Assembly (NCBI RefSeq): GCF_900112485.1
Contig: NZ_FOMG01000022.1
Span: forward strand, 1 to 64,000
Length of the DNA: 64,000 nucleotides
Direction: 5' to 3'
Source of the DNA: Clostridium uliginosum
GTDB taxonomy: Bacteria > Bacillota > Clostridia > Clostridiales > Clostridiaceae
A program made the position numbers and the translations under genes. The notes under the pieces were generated by a model. It did no database searches and was not told the origin of the DNA. It saw only the letters and a list, made by a program, of their open reading frames with translations. Shown here piece by piece: positions 6,985-17,061 of this stretch (positions within the stretch are counted from its first letter, which is position 1; each line of letters begins with the position of its first letter).

Positions 6985-8640
6985 TTAATATTGATAAAAA
7001 CAGCTTCCGCCTATAAATTCTCTTAATATAGAATTTGTAGGCACATAACACATATCCACTTCTTTAAAGAAAATTAAAATAGATTTTAATCTTACAGCTT
7101 CCTCATATACAGAACTATTTTTATTGATTTTATTTAATTCTTTTAATGCATATGGTTTTAATAAACTTAATTCATATACTAATGTAGAATTAAACATTGC
7201 ATCAGCTTTATTTTGATAAACAAAAATGTTATTTTTCTCCCCTCTTTTTATTGAAGGCCACATTTTCAAAGTTGCTTCTGCATCATGTCCTCTACTTAAA
7301 GAGTCTCTAACAATTCTTCTTACTTTCCTTACATCAGTTGTAGATATTCTATTATGATTATCTAGATTCAATTGAGTTAAAGCTGATATATAAACTTTAA
7401 ATATTTTTTCTTGTGGTACACTCGAAGTTAATATTGGATTCAAACCATGAATTCCTTCAAGTATCAGTACTCCATTTGATGGTAACTTAATTTTCTTCCC
7501 ATTCCATTCTCTTTCACCTGTCTTAAAGTTATAAGTTGGAACTTCTACTTCTTCTCCATTCATTAATGAAATTAAAGCTTTATTAACTAAGTCTAAATCT
7601 AATGCATAAATAGATTCAAAATCATAATCCCCATTTTCATCTCTTGGAGTATTTTTTCTTTCAATAAAATAATCATCTAACGATAATGGTATTGGTACTA
7701 ATCCATTAACTCTAAGTTGTATTCCTAGTCTATTTGCAAAAGTTGTTTTTCCTGAAGATGATGGTCCTGCAATGAGTACTATTTTAACCTCTTTTTTAGT
7801 TGCTATTTGATCTGCAATATTGGCTATCTTTTTTTCATGAAGAGCTTCTGAAGTCAAAATTAAATTTTGTGCCTCATGACTAGAGAGTTTTTCATTTAAA
7901 GTTCCAACTTCTCCAATGTCCAATATACTAAGCCATCTTTCTGTCTCCAGAAAAACATTACTTAATTTTCTTTGCTCCTTATATTCTGGTAAAACATGTA
8001 AATTGTCTTTTTCAGGACTTCTTAATATAAAGCCTGGTTCATAATACATTAAGTCAAAAGCCTTAATTATACCTGTAGAGTATGCCATTGGCCCATAAAA
8101 ATAATCCTGTCTACCTTCTAATTCATAAATTCTAACATCTTTAAAATCCGAATATTCTAGAAGTTTAACTTTGTCTTCCATATTATATTCTTTAAATATT
8201 TTAATTGCGTCCTCTTTCAACATTCTAATACTATTTATAGGAACATCTCTTTCAATAAGTTCCTTCATTTTTTCTTTGATCAACTTAATATCACTTTCAT
8301 TTAAAGGTGTTTCCTTACAAATCTCTCCAAATAACCCCTTACTTATAGAGTGCTCTATTTTTATTTTAGCCTGTGGAAATAAATCTAATGCCACCTTAAT
8401 AAAAATAAATTGTAATGTTCTAGTATAAATCTTCATCCCTAACTCGGTATTAAACTCTATAATTTCTATTTCTCCAGAATCTGTCACTAAATTGCTTAAC
8501 TCAAAATATTGTCCTTTTAGCTTACAAATAGCTGCATTATTAACTTTATTACCATAATTTTTACTAATTAAATCATAAAAGGTCACACTCTTACCAGATT
8601 TTACTGCATTTTTATCTATGTCAAAATATATATTAACCAT
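6985..8640 (-). CDS. Uridine kinase-like protein with N-terminal ThrRS-like region
   Basis: 551 residues. The N-terminal part (about 1-230) resembles the TGS and second additional domains of threonyl-tRNA synthetase. The C-terminal half is a P-loop kinase of the uridine kinase/phosphoribulokinase fold: Walker A GPSSSGKTT near 291-299, SLDDYF near 322-327 as the nucleoside-binding region, and LILEGIHGLNP as the Walker B region. It ends in the family-typical FIGGS tail. Such fused proteins are common in Firmicutes and are annotated as nucleoside kinases; the true substrate is not certain. GGGAGGAG sits nine bases before the ATG. It diverges from the DUF421 gene. The stop codon abuts a family A element. 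Confidence 0.85.
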   Translation of the reverse strand: MVNIYFDIDKNAVKSGKSVTFYDLISKNYGNKVNNAAICKLKGQYFELSNLVTDSGEIEIIEFNTELGMKIYTRTLQFIFIKVALDLFPQAKIKIEHSISKGLFGEICKETPLNESDIKLIKEKMKELIERDVPINSIRMLKEDAIKIFKEYNMEDKVKLLEYSDFKDVRIYELEGRQDYFYGPMAYSTGIIKAFDLMYYEPGFILRSPEKDNLHVLPEYKEQRKLSNVFLETERWLSILDIGEVGTLNEKLSSHEAQNLILTSEALHEKKIANIADQIATKKEVKIVLIAGPSSSGKTTFANRLGIQLRVNGLVPIPLSLDDYFIERKNTPRDENGDYDFESIYALDLDLVNKALISLMNGEEVEVPTYNFKTGEREWNGKKIKLPSNGVLILEGIHGLNPILTSSVPQEKIFKVYISALTQLNLDNHNRISTTDVRKVRRIVRDSLSRGHDAEATLKMWPSIKRGEKNNIFVYQNKADAMFNSTLVYELSLLKPYALKELNKINKNSSVYEEAVRLKSILIFFKEVDMCYVPTNSILREFIGGSCFYQY

Positions 8641-8775
8641 ATATGTTATCTCCTCCCAAATATAGTATTGGTCTTAATTATATTATATTTATTTTATTTA
8701 AAAAAGATAAAACTATTTTTATTTCGCATATTAATACGATTTTTTACAAATATTACTTTTGTGAGGTGTTTTTTT

Positions 8776-9480
8776 ATGTTTATAGTGTTTATTAGAACTA
8801 CAATACTTTATTCGTTGGTTGTGTTAGTAATGCGTTTAATGGGTAAACGTCAAATAGGAGAACTTCAACCCTACGAATTTGTAATAACAATTATGATTTC
8901 TGACTTAGCTGCATTGCCTATGCAAGATTCAAGACTTCCATTACTATTAGGAATTATACCTATTATTACATTATTATTTTTAAAAACAATATTAACTTTA
9001 ATTCAATTAAAATCTCAAGAGGCTAGGAAAATTATTGATGGTGAGCCCTGTATTTTAATTTATAAAGGAAAAATAAATTATGATGCATTAAAAAAACAAC
9101 AAATAAATTTAGATGAATTATTAGAGGAGCTAAGAATTGCAAATTATTTTAATCTTGAAGAAATTCAATATGCAATTTTAGAAAATGGTGGACAATTATC
9201 TGTATTGCCTAAAAACTATAATTCTAATTCTCAATCATCTAGTACTAGCGAAAACACATCTAAAACTAAAGAAGTCCAATTACCCAAAATATTAGTATCA
9301 GATGGGAAAATAAATAAAAGCTCGTTATCTCGCATGGGGAAAGATGAAAAATGGATACTTAATGTACTTAAAAATCATAATATAAATTCAATTAATGAAG
9401 TTTTAATAGCCTTATATGATACTGAAGGCAATTTTAAATATCAACTTTATGATGAATTTGAAAGGGAGTGTAGTAAATGA
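8776..9480 (+). CDS. DUF421-domain membrane protein (YetF/YdfR-like)
   Basis: 234 residues starting at ATG 8776, where GAGGTG is seven bases upstream. The same frame is open back to 8668, but those codons have no ribosome binding site. Three hydrophobic segments occupy about residues 1-75, with the family motif MGKRQIGELQPYEFV. A soluble cytoplasmic region follows, interrupted at about 150-170 by a Ser/Asn/Thr-rich linker. Bacillus relatives are linked to spore or envelope functions, but the biochemical role is unknown. The stop codon overlaps the next start by four bases (ATGA), so the two products are probably made together. Confidence 0.85.
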   Translation: MFIVFIRTTILYSLVVLVMRLMGKRQIGELQPYEFVITIMISDLAALPMQDSRLPLLLGIIPIITLLFLKTILTLIQLKSQEARKIIDGEPCILIYKGKINYDALKKQQINLDELLEELRIANYFNLEEIQYAILENGGQLSVLPKNYNSNSQSSSTSENTSKTKEVQLPKILVSDGKINKSSLSRMGKDEKWILNVLKNHNINSINEVLIALYDTEGNFKYQLYDEFERECSK

Positions 9481-9857
9481 AAAATGCAATGATTTCTATA
9501 TTTCTATTTTTATCAATTATGATACTTATATATTTTGCTAATAATTCATTATTAAAGTTATGTGGACGTATTACTACTCTTTCTGAAGATATTGAAATAA
9601 CCCTTACACAAGATAACTTTGAAGAAGCTTATACTCAATCTATACAATTAATGAATTTAATTCAAAGTGAAGGTTTTATAACATCAATCTATGTAAATCA
9701 TCAAGACTTTGACATATTAGTTAATGATGCAGTAAAACTTTCTGTATATCTTACTTATAAAGATGCAGAAGATGCAGATGCAACACTACATTCATTAAAA
9801 TATAATGCTCAAAATATAAAAAAGCTCCAAATACCTACATTAGAGAATATATTATAA
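9477..9857 (+). CDS. DUF4363-family protein, single N-terminal membrane anchor
   Basis: 126 residues: one transmembrane segment at about 5-25 followed by a helical extracytoplasmic domain with acidic patches. DUF4363 proteins regularly follow DUF421 genes in clostridia, and this one overlaps its partner by four bases, which suggests a membrane complex. The function is unknown. Confidence 0.8.
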   Translation: MKNAMISIFLFLSIMILIYFANNSLLKLCGRITTLSEDIEITLTQDNFEEAYTQSIQLMNLIQSEGFITSIYVNHQDFDILVNDAVKLSVYLTYKDAEDADATLHSLKYNAQNIKKLQIPTLENIL

Positions 9858-10063
9858 TACAGAAATGCGTTATAAATGTTATTTTAACAAAAATATTTAA
9901 CTAAAATTTATAAGTTCTTACAAAAATTGTGATAATGCAATGATTTTTTAAACTTTTAACTCGTTATATGTAGAAAATACATAAAGTATGGTTTATAATT
10001 AATTTGTTAAGGCAGACTATAGTTTGCTTGAATCTTTAAATTTTGAAAGGTGGTAAAACAAAC

Positions 10064-10999
10064 ATGGCATTAGTTACTACAAAAGAGATGTTTAAAAAAG
10101 CTTACGAAGGCGGATATTCTATCGGAGCTTTTAATATCAACGATATGGAAATAATTCAAGGTGTTGTTAATGGAGCAAAGGCTAGAAATTCAGCTGTAAT
10201 TCTTCAATGTTCAACTGGAGCAATTAAATATGCTGGAGCTAAATATTTAAAAGCAATGGTAGATGCTGCTATAGCTGAAACTGGAATAGATGTTGCACTT
10301 CACTTAGACCACGGTCCAAGTTTTGAAGCTGTTAAAGAAGTTATAGATGCTGGTTTTACATCAGTAATGTTTGATGGATCACACTATGATTATGAAGAAA
10401 ATGTAAAGAAAACAAAAGAGATTGTAGAATACGCTCACGCTAGAGGAGTTGTTGTTGAAGCTGAACTTGGAGTATTAGCAGGAGTTGAAGATGACGTTGT
10501 TGCTGATTCTCACGTATATACTGATCCAGAACAAGCTGTTGACTTCGTTACTAGAACTGGAGTTGATTCATTAGCTATCGCTATTGGAACTTCACACGGT
10601 GCTGTTAAATTCCCACCAAACGCTAAACCACAATTAAAGTTTGATATATTAGAATCAATTCAAGCTAAATTACCAAATTACCCAATAGTTCTTCATGGTG
10701 CATCAGCTGTTGATGCTAACACTGTTGCAACTTGTAATGAATTTGGTGGAAACATAGCAAACGCTAAAGGTATTCCAGTAGATATGTTAAGAAAAGCATC
10801 ATCAATGGCTGTATGTAAGATTAACATGGATACTGACTTAAGATTAGCTATGACTGCAGCTATAAGAAAAACTTTCGGAGAAAAACCAGAAGTTTTTGAT
10901 CCAAGAGCTTATCTAGGTGCTGCAAGAACTTCAATACAAGAAGTTGTTGAATCAAAGATTGATAATATTTTAGGTTCAAAAGATTCAATGAATAAATAA
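10064..10999 (+). CDS. fba: Class II fructose-1,6-bisphosphate aldolase
   Basis: 311-residue zinc-dependent glycolytic aldolase that interconverts fructose-1,6-bisphosphate with dihydroxyacetone phosphate and glyceraldehyde-3-phosphate. Catalytic Asp82 and zinc ligand His83 lie in HLDHG. The other zinc ligands are His178 in GTSHGAVK and His211 in VLHGAS. The VEAELG loop is near 131-136. I chose ATG 10064, with GAAAGGTGG ten bases upstream; an in-frame TTG at 10043 lies before that site. Codon use is that of a highly expressed gene. It is a single-gene unit with its own terminator. Confidence 0.96.
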   Translation: MALVTTKEMFKKAYEGGYSIGAFNINDMEIIQGVVNGAKARNSAVILQCSTGAIKYAGAKYLKAMVDAAIAETGIDVALHLDHGPSFEAVKEVIDAGFTSVMFDGSHYDYEENVKKTKEIVEYAHARGVVVEAELGVLAGVEDDVVADSHVYTDPEQAVDFVTRTGVDSLAIAIGTSHGAVKFPPNAKPQLKFDILESIQAKLPNYPIVLHGASAVDANTVATCNEFGGNIANAKGIPVDMLRKASSMAVCKINMDTDLRLAMTAAIRKTFGEKPEVFDPRAYLGAARTSIQEVVESKIDNILGSKDSMNK

Positions 11000-11006
11000 T
11001 TTTATT

Positions 11007-11038
11007 AAAAAGCGAGGGTAATACCTCGCTTTTTTTTG
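11007..11038 (+). terminator. Rho-independent terminator of fba
   Basis: Stem AGCGAGG/CCTCGCT (11011-11017 and 11024-11030) followed by a run of T, 11 bp after the fba stop codon. Confidence 0.92.
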
Positions 11039-11059
11039 TTTAGAATTACTCTATTAATA

Positions 11060-11283
11060 GGCTATATTTTAATTGAATGTTGATATTGTAATATAATCGC
11101 GAACTGGCATTGAAATTTGCTTTGTAGAACTCTTAATGAATATTTGTAATATTAATCGCTTGTCACAATCTTTGATTGGGAGCATGCATTATAGGACTAA
11201 TATTCGTTTTAGAATTCTTAAAGCAAATTCCTCTATCCATGAGCTTTTATATTACAATACCAACACTACTTTAAAATATAGCC
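11060..11283. repeat. Family B palindromic repeat, 224 bp
   Basis: Begins GGCTATATTTTAA and ends AAAATATAGCC. Flanks are TATTAATA (11052-11059) and TATTAATT (11284-11291), an 8-bp duplication with one change. The interior is an imperfect palindrome centred on the CAATCTTTGATTG region, with the blocks GAACTGGCATTG and TCCATGAGC shared with other copies. It lies just beyond the fba terminator. The reading frame across it (11136-11342) is fortuitous. Confidence 0.85.
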
Positions 11284-11998
11284 TATTAATTATATATAAA
11301 TATTTTATTTTCAGCTCTTTAAACTTATCTTCTAATATTTAGAGCCTTACCTCTAGATAATGATTTTCTAATCTTCATATGGAATCAACCCCCCATCAAA
11401 AACTAAAAACTCTGTTATTTTCTTTACCACTCCTCATAATCTTAATTATTTATGCTCTGTTTTAATATCAACACGGTTTTAAAACATAGTCAATATTTAA
11501 ATACACAATAATTTCCCGTAACGTAAAGGACATAACCCCTATTAAGGCCTGTGAAAGAAAATAATGTGTCTAATGTTGAAATTAAACATTGCTATTAGGC
11601 ACATGAAAGAAAACAACAAGTCAATACTACTAAATAATACATATCTTATATTATTTAATATTTCTTTTATTAATGCCTCTCTAAATAAATCTAATATTAA
11701 TACTCTATTCTTTCTAAAAAAGTTCAGCAAATTATAAAGAATTCCTATTATGCACTTATTATGTATAATTATAGTTATATTTATGCATGCATAATTAAAT
11801 ATATTTTACATTTATTAAATTTCATTCATTAGATTTTTTTGTTATTTTTATTTTATATTTTTTTATTAATAATTTATATTTTGAGATAATATTTTATATA
11901 AACATCATATTTCCATTGTTTTTTTTATTGTTTTATTATATCATTAAGTATAATATAATTTAATCACTTGCTTATCTATAACCATTTTATTATATATT
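11284..11998. other. Gene-free AT-rich spacer with repeat fragments
   Basis: No gene is supported here. It contains a family B right-end fragment (11460-11491, ACACGGTTTTAAAACATAGTC) and a 25-bp family A remnant (11546-11570, GGCCTGTG...GTGTC between TAA and TAA). A family A left end, GGCACATGAAAGAAAACAAC, starts at 11597. A very AT-rich stretch then leads to the argG control region. The minus-strand frame at 11542-11730 runs across these fragments and has no coding character. Confidence 0.6.
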
Positions 11999-12090
11999 TT
12001 ATGAATAATTCTAATTTTGTTATTGATTAATTATTCATAAAAATGTATAATTATAAAAAATATAAATATTATATTCATAAAATATACATT
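11999..12090. promoter_or_regulatory. ArgR-type operator region before the arginine cluster
   Basis: The 18-mer ATTGATTAATTATTCATA at 12022-12039 matches the E. coli ARG-box consensus (WNTGAATWWWWATTCANW) at all defined positions but one. Further half-sites are TATGAATAATTC at 11999-12011 and ATATTCATAA near 12070-12080. Clustered boxes close to a start codon fit hexameric ArgR repression by arginine. The regulator gene itself is not in the window. Confidence 0.65.
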
Positions 12091-12119
12091 TTTGAAATTG
12101 AAATAAGGGGGCTTTTAAA

Positions 12120-13343
12120 ATGAAAAATTTAAATAAAGTAGTTTTAGCATATTCAGGAGGATTAGATACTTCAGTAATTATTCCATGGCTTAAGGATACT
12201 TACGGATGTGAAGTTATTGCTGTTGTTGGTAATGTTGGGCAAAAAGATGAGTTAGAAGGTTTAGAAGAAAAAGCAATTAAAACTGGGGCTTCAAAAATAT
12301 TCATTGAAGATTTAACAGAAGAATTTGTAAATGACTATATTTTTCCTACTATTCAAGCAAATGCTATGTATGAAGGTAAATATCTTTTAGGGACTTCATT
12401 TGCAAGACCATTAATTGCAAAAAGAATAGTAGAAATAGCTAAAGCTGAAGGTGCAGATGCAATTTGTCATGGATGTACTGGTAAAGGTAATGATCAAGTA
12501 AGATTTGAATTAGGTATCAAAGCTTTTGCTCCAGATATGCCAATTATCGCACCATGGAGAATCTGGGATATAAAATCACGTGAAGAAGAAATAGCTTATG
12601 CAATAGAAAAAGAAGTACCAATTAAAATAAATTATGAAACAAACTACAGTAAAGATAAAAATATATGGCATTTAAGTCATGAAGGATTAGATTTAGAAGA
12701 TCCGGCAAATGAACCAAAATATGCTGATATATTAGAACTTTCCACTACACTTGAAAATGCTCCTGATAAAGCAACTTACATAACATTAACTTTTGAAAAA
12801 GGAAATGCTGTTGCTTTAAATGGAGACAAAATGTCTAGTGTCCAATTATTAGAAGAATTGAATAGAATAGGTGGCGAAAATGCCATTGGAATTATTGATA
12901 TGGTTGAAAATAGACTTGTTGGTATGAAATCAAGAGGTGTTTATGAAACTCCAGGTGGAACTATTCTTTATGAAGCTCATAAAGCTTTAGAAGAACTTTG
13001 TTTAGATAAGGATACATGTCATTATAAACAACAAGTTGCTTTAAAATTTGCAGAATTAGTTTATGATGGACTATGGTTTACTCCACTTAGAGAAGCATTA
13101 TCAGAATTCGTTAAAAAGACTCAAGAAACAGTTACTGGAGAAGTTAAATTGAAATTATATAAAGGTAATATTGTAAATGCTGGTATGACATCTGCCTACT
13201 CATTATATAGTGAAGAATATGCTACTTTTGGCGAGGATGCAGTATATGATCAAAAAGACTCAGCTGGGTTTATAAACTTATTTGGTCTTCCTCTAGTTGT
13301 TAGAGCAAAAATGCAAGAAGTAATAAAAAAAGAGGAGAAATAA
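12120..13343 (+). CDS. argG: Argininosuccinate synthase
   Basis: Joins citrulline and aspartate with ATP to give argininosuccinate. The 407-residue protein has the pyrophosphatase loop AYSGGLDTS at 10-18, SFARPLIAK near 94-102 and [14 protein letters not shown] near 117-130, all intact. AAGGGGG lies nine bases before the ATG. It is the first gene of argG-argH-argC-argJ-argB, followed by argD and argF, and is the one closest to the ARG boxes. argH starts two bases after its stop codon. Confidence 0.97.
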   Translation: MKNLNKVVLAYSGGLDTSVIIPWLKDTYGCEVIAVVGNVGQKDELEGLEEKAIKTGASKIFIEDLTEEFVNDYIFPTIQANAMYEGKYLLGTSFARPLIAKRIVEIAKAEGADAICHGCTGKGNDQVRFELGIKAFAPDMPIIAPWRIWDIKSREEEIAYAIEKEVPIKINYETNYSKDKNIWHLSHEGLDLEDPANEPKYADILELSTTLENAPDKATYITLTFEKGNAVALNGDKMSSVQLLEELNRIGGENAIGIIDMVENRLVGMKSRGVYETPGGTILYEAHKALEELCLDKDTCHYKQQVALKFAELVYDGLWFTPLREALSEFVKKTQETVTGEVKLKLYKGNIVNAGMTSAYSLYSEEYATFGEDAVYDQKDSAGFINLFGLPLVVRAKMQEVIKKEEK

Positions 13344-13345
13344 TT

Positions 13346-14734
13346 ATGAAACTTTGGGGCGGAAGATTTAAAAAAGGAACTGATGAATTAGTTAATGATT
13401 TTAACTCTTCTATAAATGTTGATTCAAGAATGTATAAAGAAGATATCGAAGGAAGTTTAGCTCACGCTTCAATGCTAGGTGAGCAACAAATAATTTCAAA
13501 AGAAGCTAGTGATAAAATCACTTCTGGTCTTCTAGAAATGTTAAAACGAATGGATAATGGAACTATTGAAATTGATCCTACTTCTGAAGATATTCATAGT
13601 TTTGTTGAAGGTACTTTGACATATTATATTGGAGAATATGGAAAAATGCTTCACACCGGTAGAAGTAGAAATGATCAAGTTACTCTAGATTTAAGATTAT
13701 ATTTAAAGAAAGCTTTAGTTGACTTAAAACAAGATATCTTATGTTTAGAGGAAGTAATTTTAGAAAAATCCAAGGAAAATATAGAAACTATAATGCCTGG
13801 ATACACTCACATGCAAAAAGCTCAACCAATTACATTTGCTCATCATCTTTTAGCTTATGCAGAAATGTTTAAAAGAGATATTGGCAGGTTAAGTGATGCT
13901 TATAAAAGAACTGATGAGATGCCTTTAGGTAGTGGTGCTTTAGCTACTTCTACCTACCCTATTGATAGAAATATTGTAGCAAGAGATTTAGGTTTTTCAA
14001 AAGTTACTTTAAATAGTTTAGATTCTGTATCAGATAGAGATTATGCTATTGAGACTTTATCTGCACTTTCTTTGATTATGATGCATCTTTCAAGATTTTC
14101 AGAAGAAATAATTCTCTGGTGTACAGGAGAATTTAACTTTATTGAACTCGATGATGCTTATAGTACTGGTAGTAGTATAATGCCTCAAAAGAAAAATCCT
14201 GATGTTGCTGAATTAGTTAGAGGAAAAACTGGTAGAGTTTATGGTGACCTTATCACTTTACTTACTGTTATGAAAGGAATTCCTCTTGCTTATAATAAAG
14301 ACATGCAAGAAGACAAAGAAGCTCTTTTCGATGCATTAGATACTGTTACTTTATCAATTAAAACTTTCTGTGGCATGATTAAAACCATGAAAGTAAAGAA
14401 AGAAAATATGAAAAAAGGTGCTGCTTTAGGATTTACTAATGCTACCGATGTAGCTGATTATCTAGTTAAAAAAGGACTTGCATTTAGAAATGCTCATGAA
14501 ATAGTTGGAGAAATAGTACTTGAATGTATTAAAAAAAATAAGATGATTGAAGAATTAACTCTTGATCAACTTAAAAGCTTCTCCCCTATTTTCGAAAAAG
14601 ATATATATAAAGCTATAGACTTATTAACATGTGTTGAAGAAAGAAAGGTTATAGGTGGTCCTTCTACTCAATCAGTTAAATTACAAATTGAAGCATTAGA
14701 AAATTTTATAAAGGAGCTTAAGGAGGATAATTAA
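13346..14734 (+). CDS. argH: Argininosuccinate lyase
   Basis: Cleaves argininosuccinate to arginine and fumarate. The 462-residue member of the fumarase/aspartase superfamily carries [10 protein letters not shown] near 112-121, the catalytic His region [10 protein letters not shown] near 157-166, and the signature [12 protein letters not shown] near 275-286. GAGGAG precedes the ATG. It lies between argG and argC with two-base and one-base gaps, so the three are clearly one transcript. Confidence 0.97.
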   Translation: MKLWGGRFKKGTDELVNDFNSSINVDSRMYKEDIEGSLAHASMLGEQQIISKEASDKITSGLLEMLKRMDNGTIEIDPTSEDIHSFVEGTLTYYIGEYGKMLHTGRSRNDQVTLDLRLYLKKALVDLKQDILCLEEVILEKSKENIETIMPGYTHMQKAQPITFAHHLLAYAEMFKRDIGRLSDAYKRTDEMPLGSGALATSTYPIDRNIVARDLGFSKVTLNSLDSVSDRDYAIETLSALSLIMMHLSRFSEEIILWCTGEFNFIELDDAYSTGSSIMPQKKNPDVAELVRGKTGRVYGDLITLLTVMKGIPLAYNKDMQEDKEALFDALDTVTLSIKTFCGMIKTMKVKKENMKKGAALGFTNATDVADYLVKKGLAFRNAHEIVGEIVLECIKKNKMIEELTLDQLKSFSPIFEKDIYKAIDLLTCVEERKVIGGPSTQSVKLQIEALENFIKELKEDN

Positions 14735-14735
14735 A

Positions 14736-15770
14736 ATGATTAAGGCTGGAATAATTGGTGCTACTGGTTATGTAGGTGCTGAGTTATTAAGATTATTACT
14801 AAATCATCCTTTAATAGAAATTGGAGCTATAAGCTCCGTTTCTTTTGAAGGACAAGAAATTAATAAAATATATAAAAACTTTTTAAGTAAAACTGACTTA
14901 ATTTGTGAAACTATGGATGATGTCATTAAAAAATGTGATGTTATATTCACTGCATTGCCTCACGGTTTAAGTGAAGGTATAGCAAAAAAAGCAATTGATA
15001 GTAATAAAATCTGTATTGATATGGGGGCAGATTTTAGATTAACTGATGAAGAGGAATATAAACTTTGGTATGGAAAAGATTTTTCTGAGCCTGAGCTACA
15101 TAATCAAAGTGTTTATGGACTTCCTGAATTAAATAAAGAAAAAATTAAAGAAGCTTCATTAATTGCTAATCCTGGTTGCTATCCAACAAGTATAGAGCTA
15201 GGATTAATGCCTTTATTAAAGAATTCTTTAATTGAATTAAAAGGAATAATTTGTGATTCAAAATCAGGAACAACAGGAGCTGGAAGAGGCTTAGCGTTAA
15301 ATACTCATTTTCCTGAAGAAAATGAAACTTTTGCTCCATATAACATAGGGGGACATAGGCATACTCCTGAAATTGAAGAAATGTTATCAACTATAGCACA
15401 AGATAAGGTAACTGTAACATTTACTCCTCATCTACTTCCAATAAATAGAGGTATACTTTCAACTATTTATTGTAATCCTAAAGAAGAAGTAAATCTTGAA
15501 TTTTTACACAAATTATATACAGATTTCTATAAGAATAAGCCTTTTGTAGAAATATTACCCATTGGAGAAACTGCTTCAATTAAAAATATAAGATTATCAA
15601 ATAATTGTCATATATCATTACATTTAAATCATAGAAAAGATCAAATAATAATAATAAGCACTATTGATAATATGATTAAGGGTGCTGCCGGTCAGGCTAT
15701 CCAAAACATGAATATTATATTAGGCTTTGATGAAACAGAAGGCTTAAACTTTATTGCACCAGCTTTCTAA
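14736..15770 (+). CDS. argC: N-acetyl-gamma-glutamyl-phosphate reductase
   Basis: NADPH-dependent third step of ornithine synthesis. The 344-residue protein has the nucleotide-binding start IIGATGYVGAELLRLL at 6-21, the active-site cysteine in NPGCYPT near 146-152 and the conserved HRHTPE motif near 208-213. AAGGAGG is about eight bases before the ATG, which follows the argH stop by one base. Confidence 0.97.
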   Translation: MIKAGIIGATGYVGAELLRLLLNHPLIEIGAISSVSFEGQEINKIYKNFLSKTDLICETMDDVIKKCDVIFTALPHGLSEGIAKKAIDSNKICIDMGADFRLTDEEEYKLWYGKDFSEPELHNQSVYGLPELNKEKIKEASLIANPGCYPTSIELGLMPLLKNSLIELKGIICDSKSGTTGAGRGLALNTHFPEENETFAPYNIGGHRHTPEIEEMLSTIAQDKVTVTFTPHLLPINRGILSTIYCNPKEEVNLEFLHKLYTDFYKNKPFVEILPIGETASIKNIRLSNNCHISLHLNHRKDQIIIISTIDNMIKGAAGQAIQNMNIILGFDETEGLNFIAPAF

Positions 15771-15818
15771 CAACAAGTAAGACACATTCAAACAATATTT
15801 ATAAAGGGGGTTATAATT

Positions 15819-17042
15819 TTGGATATTAATTATATAAAAGGAGGAGTTACTTCTCCTAAAGGATTTTTGGCTTCGGGGATACATTGTGGACTTAAAAAAA
15901 GCACAATAAAAAAAGATTTAGCATTAATCTACTCAGAGGTTTGTGCAAATGCTGCTGGAGTTTATACTAAAAATAAAGTTAAAGGTGCTCCTCTTTATAT
16001 AACTAAAGAGCACTTATCAAATAAAAAAGCAAGAGCAATAATAGTTAATAGTGGTAATGCAAACACCTGCAATGGTGATGAGGGTTTAAAGAAAGCTAAA
16101 AAAATGGCTTCACTTCAAGCTAAAGAATTAAAATTAAAAACAGATGAAGTTTTAGTTGCATCAACTGGAGTAATTGGGGTTCCTTTAAATATAGATGCAA
16201 TTAAAAATGGCATTCCAGAGCTTACAAAAAAATTATCTAAAGATGGCTTTGATAATGCTTCATCAGCAATTATGACAACTGACACCTTTAAAAAGCAATT
16301 AGCATTAGAATTTTATATAGGTGATAAAAAAGTTACTTTAGGTGCAATGGCAAAAGGTTCTGGAATGATTGAACCAAACATGGGAACAATGCTATCATTT
16401 ATAACAACTGATCTTGATATTTCACCTAATTTACTTGATGAAGCATTAAAAACAAGTGTTAAAATAAGCTACAACAGAGTTAGTGTTGATGGAGATACAA
16501 GTACTAATGATATGGTATTAATCTTAGCTAATGGCTTAGCTGAAAATGAACCTATTACAGAAAAAGATGAGAAATATGAAGCTTTTTTAAAAGCATTAAA
16601 TGATTTAAATATAAATTTATCAAAGAACATTGCTAAAGATGGTGAAGGTGCTACTAAATTAATTGAATGCCAAATATTTGGTGCTAAAACTGAGGAAGAT
16701 GCTATTACTCTCGGTAAAAGTGTAATTAATTCAAGTTTAGTTAAAACTGCAATATTTGGTAGTGATGCAAACTGGGGAAGAATTTTATGTTCTTTAGGAT
16801 ATGCAAAAGTAAATTTTAATCCTGAAACAGTTGATATATATTTTGAAAGCTGTGTTGGATCTATAAAAGTTTGTCAGCAAGGTTCATCCATAGATTTTGA
16901 TGAAAATAAAGCAAAAGAAATACTTATTCAAGATGAAATTATTATTAAAGTTAACTTATTTTTAGGTGATGAAAAGGCTTATGTTTGGGGCTGTGATTTA
17001 AGTTATGACTATGTAAAAATCAATGGTGATTATAGAAGTTAG
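15819..17042 (+). CDS. argJ: Bifunctional glutamate N-acetyltransferase/ornithine acetyltransferase
   Basis: Recycles the acetyl group from N-acetylornithine to glutamate. Bifunctional forms also use acetyl-CoA for the first step; whether this one does cannot be read from the sequence, but no argA is present here. The 407-residue precursor should self-cleave before Thr190 in PNMGTMLSF, giving alpha and beta chains. The start is TTG at 15819, eight bases after AAAGGGGG. The short gap after argC holds a family A-like end (GACACATTCAAA) after TAA. Confidence 0.95.
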   Translation: MDINYIKGGVTSPKGFLASGIHCGLKKSTIKKDLALIYSEVCANAAGVYTKNKVKGAPLYITKEHLSNKKARAIIVNSGNANTCNGDEGLKKAKKMASLQAKELKLKTDEVLVASTGVIGVPLNIDAIKNGIPELTKKLSKDGFDNASSAIMTTDTFKKQLALEFYIGDKKVTLGAMAKGSGMIEPNMGTMLSFITTDLDISPNLLDEALKTSVKISYNRVSVDGDTSTNDMVLILANGLAENEPITEKDEKYEAFLKALNDLNINLSKNIAKDGEGATKLIECQIFGAKTEEDAITLGKSVINSSLVKTAIFGSDANWGRILCSLGYAKVNFNPETVDIYFESCVGSIKVCQQGSSIDFDENKAKEILIQDEIIIKVNLFLGDEKAYVWGCDLSYDYVKINGDYRS

Positions 17043-17061
17043 TTTAAAGGGGGGGATATTT

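Noticed and set aside
6851..7051. 66-codon minus-strand frame
   Set aside because: Shadow over the end of the kinase-like gene and a family A element.
11136..11342. 68-codon frame
   Set aside because: Lies inside family B; not conserved between copies.
11542..11730. 62-codon minus-strand frame
   Set aside because: Crosses family A remnants; hydrophobic only because of AT-rich codons.
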